Below are positions 5,395 to 5,481 of a stretch of 5,481 nt of DNA, piece by piece. The notes under the pieces were generated by a model. It saw nothing but the letters and a program-made list of their open reading frames with translations, searched no databases and was not told the origin of the DNA. The translations under genes and the position numbers were made by a program. Source of the DNA: Dehalococcoidia bacterium (GTDB lineage: Bacteria > Chloroflexota > Dehalococcoidia > Lucifugimonadales > Lucifugimonadaceae); NCBI GenBank assembly GCA_012270805.1, contig JAAXHR010000272.1:1-5481 (forward strand), read 5' to 3'. Within the stretch, counting starts at the first letter, position 1; each line of letters opens with the position of its first letter.

Positions 5395-5481
5395 TTATGA
5401 CACTTGCGGTCGTGTGCCCGTCCATGGCCGGGCCAGCTCGAATGCCCGTGAAGCACGGAACACTATCGGGTCGTCATTGAC
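5395..5481 (-). CDS. Probable amidase, C-terminal end only
   Basis: The last 28 codons of a gene that enters from the right edge, ending with TAA at 5397-5395. This frame alone stays open; the other two minus frames meet stops within a few codons of the right edge. The tail contains DDPIVFRASRAFELARPW followed by TGTRPQ. The pattern of an alanine-rich helix, F-E-x-A-x-x-W and then R-P near the end is typical of amidase-signature enzymes, which hydrolyse amide bonds with a Ser-cisSer-Lys triad. The catalytic region is outside the window, so the call rests only on the C-terminal pattern. It lies 27 nt upstream of the FAD oxidoreductase on the same strand and is probably co-transcribed with it. 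A different protein family cannot be excluded. Confidence 0.5.
   Translation of the reverse strand, partial: VNDDPIVFRASRAFELARPWTGTRPQVS

Overview
The window looks like a gene-dense stretch of a bacterial chromosome with moderate GC (in the mid-50s percent by eye). It has tight operons, ATG starts and mostly good Shine-Dalgarno sites. No rRNA, tRNA, CRISPR array, insertion sequence or phage gene was seen. The gene mix is a Gfo/Idh/MocA dehydrogenase, an enolase-superfamily sugar-acid dehydratase, a PaREP1-family protein, a DadA-type flavin oxidase, an amidase tail and a two-part D-glutamate cyclase. It would suit a heterotrophic Chloroflexota such as a Dehalococcoidia/SAR202-type marine bacterium. 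That assignment is inference from gene content and is not proven by the sequence.

Layout. Positions 1-1025 (minus strand) carry the two halves of a D-glutamate cyclase as separate genes. A DUF1445 (UPF0317) protein ends at 219, and the first 56 codons of a DUF4392 protein run off the left edge. Positions 1026-1150 form a 125-bp divergent promoter region holding a perfect 8-bp inverted repeat. Positions 1151-4190 (plus strand) form a likely four-gene operon with gaps of 27, 64 and 27 nt: NAD(P)-dependent Gfo/Idh oxidoreductase, PaREP1-family protein, galactonate-dehydratase-like enzyme and a small four-helix membrane protein. Positions 4192-5481 (minus strand) converge on that operon with a single spacer base. 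They hold a DAO-family FAD oxidase and, 27 nt upstream of it, the last 28 codons of a probable amidase.

How the genes may work together. The plus-strand operon reads as sugar or sugar-acid catabolism: a dehydrogenase oxidises a sugar (derivative) and a DgoD-like dehydratase removes water from the resulting aldonate. The minus-strand units on both sides suggest amide and D-amino-acid scavenging: an amidase, an amine/D-amino-acid oxidase, and a D-glutamate to 5-oxo-D-proline cyclase. Whether the two themes share substrates is speculative.

The points most worth a second look are: the D-glutamate cyclase halves lying in one reading frame with a single TAA and 16 open codons between them; the inverted repeat in the divergent promoter; the PaREP1/HEPN-like protein inside a metabolic operon; and an in-frame ATG-TAG just upstream of the dehydratase. 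I see no clearly new multi-gene system.
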